Position numbers and translations under genes: made by a program. Below, piece by piece: positions 61,448 to 64,000 of a DNA stretch of 64,000 nucleotides (position 1 is the first letter of the stretch; every line of letters starts with the position of its first letter). Where the stretch lies: positions 124,001-188,000 of the forward strand of contig NZ_FZOH01000004.1 in assembly GCF_900188205.1 (NCBI RefSeq), given 5' to 3'. Origin of the DNA: Geodermatophilus saharensis (GTDB taxonomy: Bacteria > Actinomycetota > Actinomycetes > Mycobacteriales > Geodermatophilaceae). Under the pieces are notes generated by a model. The model was given only the letters and a program-made list of their open reading frames with translations. It searched no databases and was not told where the DNA came from.

Positions 61448-61542
61448 GTCCTCGTCCTCCCTGTGGGGCCGCTCCCAAGCGGGCTGCCCGACGGCGGCGG
61501 AACGGAAACGGCACGCCGGGGTCCGCCCTGGGAGCGGCGCCC

Positions 61543-62433
61543 TCACAGGTAGGCGGACACGCGGACCTCGCCACCGCAGCGGCAGGCGGCGGTCGCGGCG
61601 CCGGCGGGGAAGCGCACCCGCCCACCGCAGCCGGGACACCGCGCCCACTGCGGGTTGAGCCGGTGCGGGACCCAGATGCCGGTGGAGCCGCCGGTGCCGA
61701 AGCCGTCCTCGACCCGCGCCACGGCGTCCCGGTGCGGCCGGGCGGCGGCCACCGCGCGCTCCGCCGCCTCGGGGCTCGCCCAGGCGGTGAAGGTGTGCCC
61801 CCGGCCGGACCCGTTGGTCGCCACGATCCCCAGGAAGTCCGGGTCGCCCGCGAGGGCCTCGACGATCGCACCGGTGCGGGCGTTCAGCTCGTCCTCCTCC
61901 CCCTCCCGCACCGCGATGGTGGTCATCGCGAGGGCGCCGGGCACCTGCGTGCGGCCGAGCTCGGTGCGGGCGGAGAACCCGAACCGCACCGGGGGTGCGT
62001 CCCCGGGCACGACCAGCGCGCGCAGCCCGAGCTGCTCGGCGAAGGTCTTCTGGTCGAAGTACCCGACGACGCTGGTGATGCCGGTGTCGTCGACGGTGAT
62101 GACGTCGATCCCGGGCAGGTCGCACCGGGCTCCGGTCGGCTGCGGCAGCCCCGGCAACGGGCCGGTGTTGGTGCCCTGCAGGCGCCACCGGGCGAACACC
62201 CGGTTCCCGTCGACGGCGAGGTCCTCACCGGCGAAGACCAGGTCGGGGAAGGCGGCGACCAGGCCGGCCACCATCCCGGCGACCGCCGCCCGGGGCAGTG
62301 GCACGGGCAGCGTGGGGTCGAGGTAGGTGCCGTCCTCGGCGAAGCAGGCGGCGACCTCCGCCCCGTCGTGGGCGTTCCAGGCACGGGTGTAGCGCTCGGC
62401 CGTCTCGGCGGCCAGCAGCGACGTCGGGACCAT
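61543..62433 (-). CDS. SnoaL domain - monooxygenase-like domain - zinc ribbon fusion
   Basis: 296 residues. Residues 1-140 are a SnoaL-like domain (TRAWNAHDGAEVAACFAEDGTYLDP; GIDVITVDDTGITSVVGYFD). About 165-245 looks like an antibiotic-biosynthesis-monooxygenase-type ferredoxin fold (AMTTIAVREGEEDELNARTGAIVEAL; FTAWASPEAAERAV). The C-terminus is a zinc ribbon (CPGCGGRVRFPAGAATAACRCGG). The combination is unusual. ATG 62433 has GGGGAGAG upstream. Adjacent to the partial regulator on the same strand. Confidence 0.7.
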   Translation of the reverse strand: MVPTSLLAAETAERYTRAWNAHDGAEVAACFAEDGTYLDPTLPVPLPRAAVAGMVAGLVAAFPDLVFAGEDLAVDGNRVFARWRLQGTNTGPLPGLPQPTGARCDLPGIDVITVDDTGITSVVGYFDQKTFAEQLGLRALVVPGDAPPVRFGFSARTELGRTQVPGALAMTTIAVREGEEDELNARTGAIVEALAGDPDFLGIVATNGSGRGHTFTAWASPEAAERAVAAARPHRDAVARVEDGFGTGGSTGIWVPHRLNPQWARCPGCGGRVRFPAGAATAACRCGGEVRVSAYL

Positions 62434-62506
62434 GTGTCTCTCCCCTCGAGTCCGACGCCAGGGACGGTGCCGCCGGGCGGTGCTCACCCACCAGCCCGCC
62501 GACTGC

Positions 62507-64000
62507 TCACCCCTGCCCACCGGTGCCCGCCCGGCCGCGGCACGCCGCGGACCGGGCGTCGAGCTCCTGCTGCCACAGCCGCGCGGCGACCCGCTGCACG
62601 CCCCCGGCGAGGTGACGCCGGTACGTGCTGAAGGGGACGCCGAGCAGCTCCGCGGCCCGCTCCTGGGTGGGCGCCGGCCGCACGTACGTCCGGTCCACGG
62701 CGCGGTACAGCCTGTCGCCGTCCGGTTCCCGGCGCAGGGCGTCGACCGCCTCGCCGACGACGTCGACGAGGCGGTGCACGGCCGGCTCGTGGCCCCGGAC
62801 CAGCCGGGAGCCCAGCAGCGGGTTGCCGGCGAGGGCCTCCGGCCGCGGCAGGGAGCGCAGGGCCGCCCGCACCGCCGCGGTGAAGGCGGCCTCGTCCAGC
62901 AGCGGCGCGGGCAGGGGCGCGGCCGCGGCGGCCGCCGGGTCGAAGGAGCCGCCGACGAGGCGCTGGCCCAGCACGTTGAACCACGCCCGCACCGACCGCG
63001 CCCGCCAGTCGTGGGCGAACAGGGTCTCGCGGCGCCCGCCGACCTCGGCGTCCACGGCCCGGGCGTGGTCGACGTGCGCGAAGTGCGGGGTCCAGAGGTC
63101 GGCGTCGCGGAACGTGCAGAACGTCCACGCCGCGCCGTCGGCGACCCAGCCCGCCGAGGTGCGCACCGACATGAGGGTGGTGACCGGCGAGGGGCGCTCG
63201 TGGCGGTCGGGGTCCTCGAGGAACCGCGCGATGCCGATCCGCTCGCCCGGGCCGACCGGGCCGGCGCGGTCGGTGTGCGCCCACGCGGCGGCCACCACGG
63301 GATCGGCGCGGACCTCGTCGTCGTCCCGGGTGTCCAGCAGCAGCCAGGCGCCGACGGCGACCGGCTCGGTGCGGCCGGCCGGGCGGTAGACCCGGAAGGC
63401 CTCGGGCCGGCGGGCCAGCCAGAAGCGCGCCACGGCCGCGCTCGCGGGTCCCTCGGCGCGCTCGACGAGCGCGAGCAGCCGCTCGGCATCTCCCGGGCGC
63501 GGCCGGTCCTCCCACACCGAGTCGGTGTCCTCGCACGGCAGGTAGCGGGCGAACGACGGCTCGCTGCGCTGCAGGTAGTACAGCTCGTGGACGGCCCGGA
63601 GCAGTTCGGTGCCGCGGCTGCGCAGGATCCGCCCCACCACGTGCCGGCGCACCCGCCAGTTGAGCTCGACGTGGGCCCGGGGGTCGCGCCAGCGGAGGTC
63701 GGCGTCGACGACGTCGCGCACGAGGTCGTGCGGGTGCAGTCCCGACCGGCCCTGGGTGACGAAGGACAGGCCGCGCAGCCAGGTGAACAGCGCGCCGGCG
63801 TCGTCCACGTCGAGGGCGGCGCGCAGCAGCTCCTCGGTGGTCGACTCGGCGTGCGCGCACACCTGCAGGGCGCGGCGGTGGTCCGGGCCGGGGACGGTGC
63901 TGACGAAGCGCTCCACCAGCCGCGCGACGACGTCGGCCGCGCCGGCCTCCCAGCCGCCGTCGCCGTCACCGTCGACCTCGGCGGCCAGGGCCAGCGCGAG
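62507..64000 (-). CDS. Large ATPase/HTH-type regulator, C-terminal part (cut by window end)
   Basis: 497 residues visible; the frame is open to base 64000, so the N-terminus is missing. The visible part begins with a winged-helix-like section (TQGRSGLHPHDLVRDVVDADLRWRDPRAHVELNWRVRRHVV), as found after AAA/NACHT ATPase domains of large regulators. A middle region resembles a GNAT-like sensor (FWLARRPEAFRVYRPAGR...GAWLLLD), and the end PTQERAAELLGVPFSTYRRHLAGGV is a likely DNA-binding HTH. It may control the adjacent SnoaL fusion gene. The ATPase part is inferred, not seen. Confidence 0.6.
   Translation of the reverse strand, partial: LALALAAEVDGDGDGGWEAGAADVVARLVERFVSTVPGPDHRRALQVCAHAESTTEELLRAALDVDDAGALFTWLRGLSFVTQGRSGLHPHDLVRDVVDADLRWRDPRAHVELNWRVRRHVVGRILRSRGTELLRAVHELYYLQRSEPSFARYLPCEDTDSVWEDRPRPGDAERLLALVERAEGPASAAVARFWLARRPEAFRVYRPAGRTEPVAVGAWLLLDTRDDDEVRADPVVAAAWAHTDRAGPVGPGERIGIARFLEDPDRHERPSPVTTLMSVRTSAGWVADGAAWTFCTFRDADLWTPHFAHVDHARAVDAEVGGRRETLFAHDWRARSVRAWFNVLGQRLVGGSFDPAAAAAAPLPAPLLDEAAFTAAVRAALRSLPRPEALAGNPLLGSRLVRGHEPAVHRLVDVVGEAVDALRREPDGDRLYRAVDRTYVRPAPTQERAAELLGVPFSTYRRHLAGGVQRVAARLWQQELDARSAACRGRAGTGGQG

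Noticed and set aside
61458-61538. GCCGCTCCCA/TGGGAGCGGC inverted repeat between the F420 and SnoaL fusion genes
   Set aside because: 10-bp arms but a loop of about 60 nt; too weak to call a terminator.

Overview
The window is very GC-rich, with many GTG starts, dense operons joined by 4-bp stop/start overlaps, a DUF222/HNH nuclease, an F420-type oxidoreductase and DmdR/IdeR-like iron boxes. This points to an actinobacterial chromosome, most likely a Geodermatophilales-type soil or rock organism (inferred from gene content and style, not from a marker gene). I see no rRNA, tRNA, CRISPR array, integrase, transposase or prophage. Both ends cut through genes: a Cu-type P-ATPase on the left and an ATPase/HTH-type regulator on the right.

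Left part (1-11.2 kb): the copper ATPase, a TetR/SDR divergent pair, then a BlaI repressor with an M56 membrane protease, divergent from cytochrome bd genes cydA-cydB-cydDC (CydD and CydC fused). Three perfect TCTAC-N5-GTAGA palindromes lie between blaI and cydA, so the BlaI/M56 pair probably controls the alternative oxidase. From 11 to 19.5 kb: a permuted papain-like amidase, the ethanolamine operon (permease-eutB-eutC) with a hairpin covering its ribosome binding site, an SDR, a NYN nuclease and small membrane proteins.

Middle (19.5-42.8 kb): a FUSC exporter, two type-I methionine aminopeptidases (the second divergent from an XRE regulator), a DUF222/HNH protein, and a Vsr-type nuclease gene apparently interrupted by a dispersed palindromic repeat. 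Next come glycan-type genes (GT39-like, GT2, epimerase, aldolase), an Fe(III) ABC transporter fbpABC and a DrrAB-type exporter. Near-identical iron boxes precede fbpA and the aldolase-epimerase-GT2 operon. Many small membrane or unknown proteins follow (DM13, hotdog thioesterase, DUF427, DUF4234, Nudix, proline-rich).

Right part (42.8-64 kb): a GntR-hyuA-hyuB-cysteine hydrolase operon for opening a cyclic amide, divergent from a SnoaL-fold protein and a PEP mutase/isocitrate lyase family enzyme. A 2002-residue DUF4011-type SF1 helicase with a Vsr-like nuclease domain and threonine dehydratase follow. Then comes a likely light-to-stress module: a bacteriophytochrome whose output is a PP2C phosphatase, next to a STAS anti-anti-sigma factor and an RsbW-type kinase. 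The window closes with an F420 enzyme, a SnoaL-ABM-zinc ribbon fusion and the partial regulator.

A family of about 60-bp palindromic repeats, which normally starts at the stop codon of a gene (TGACGAAGG...), occurs four times. Other long-stem hairpins punctuate the window, one of them inside the cydDC reading frame.
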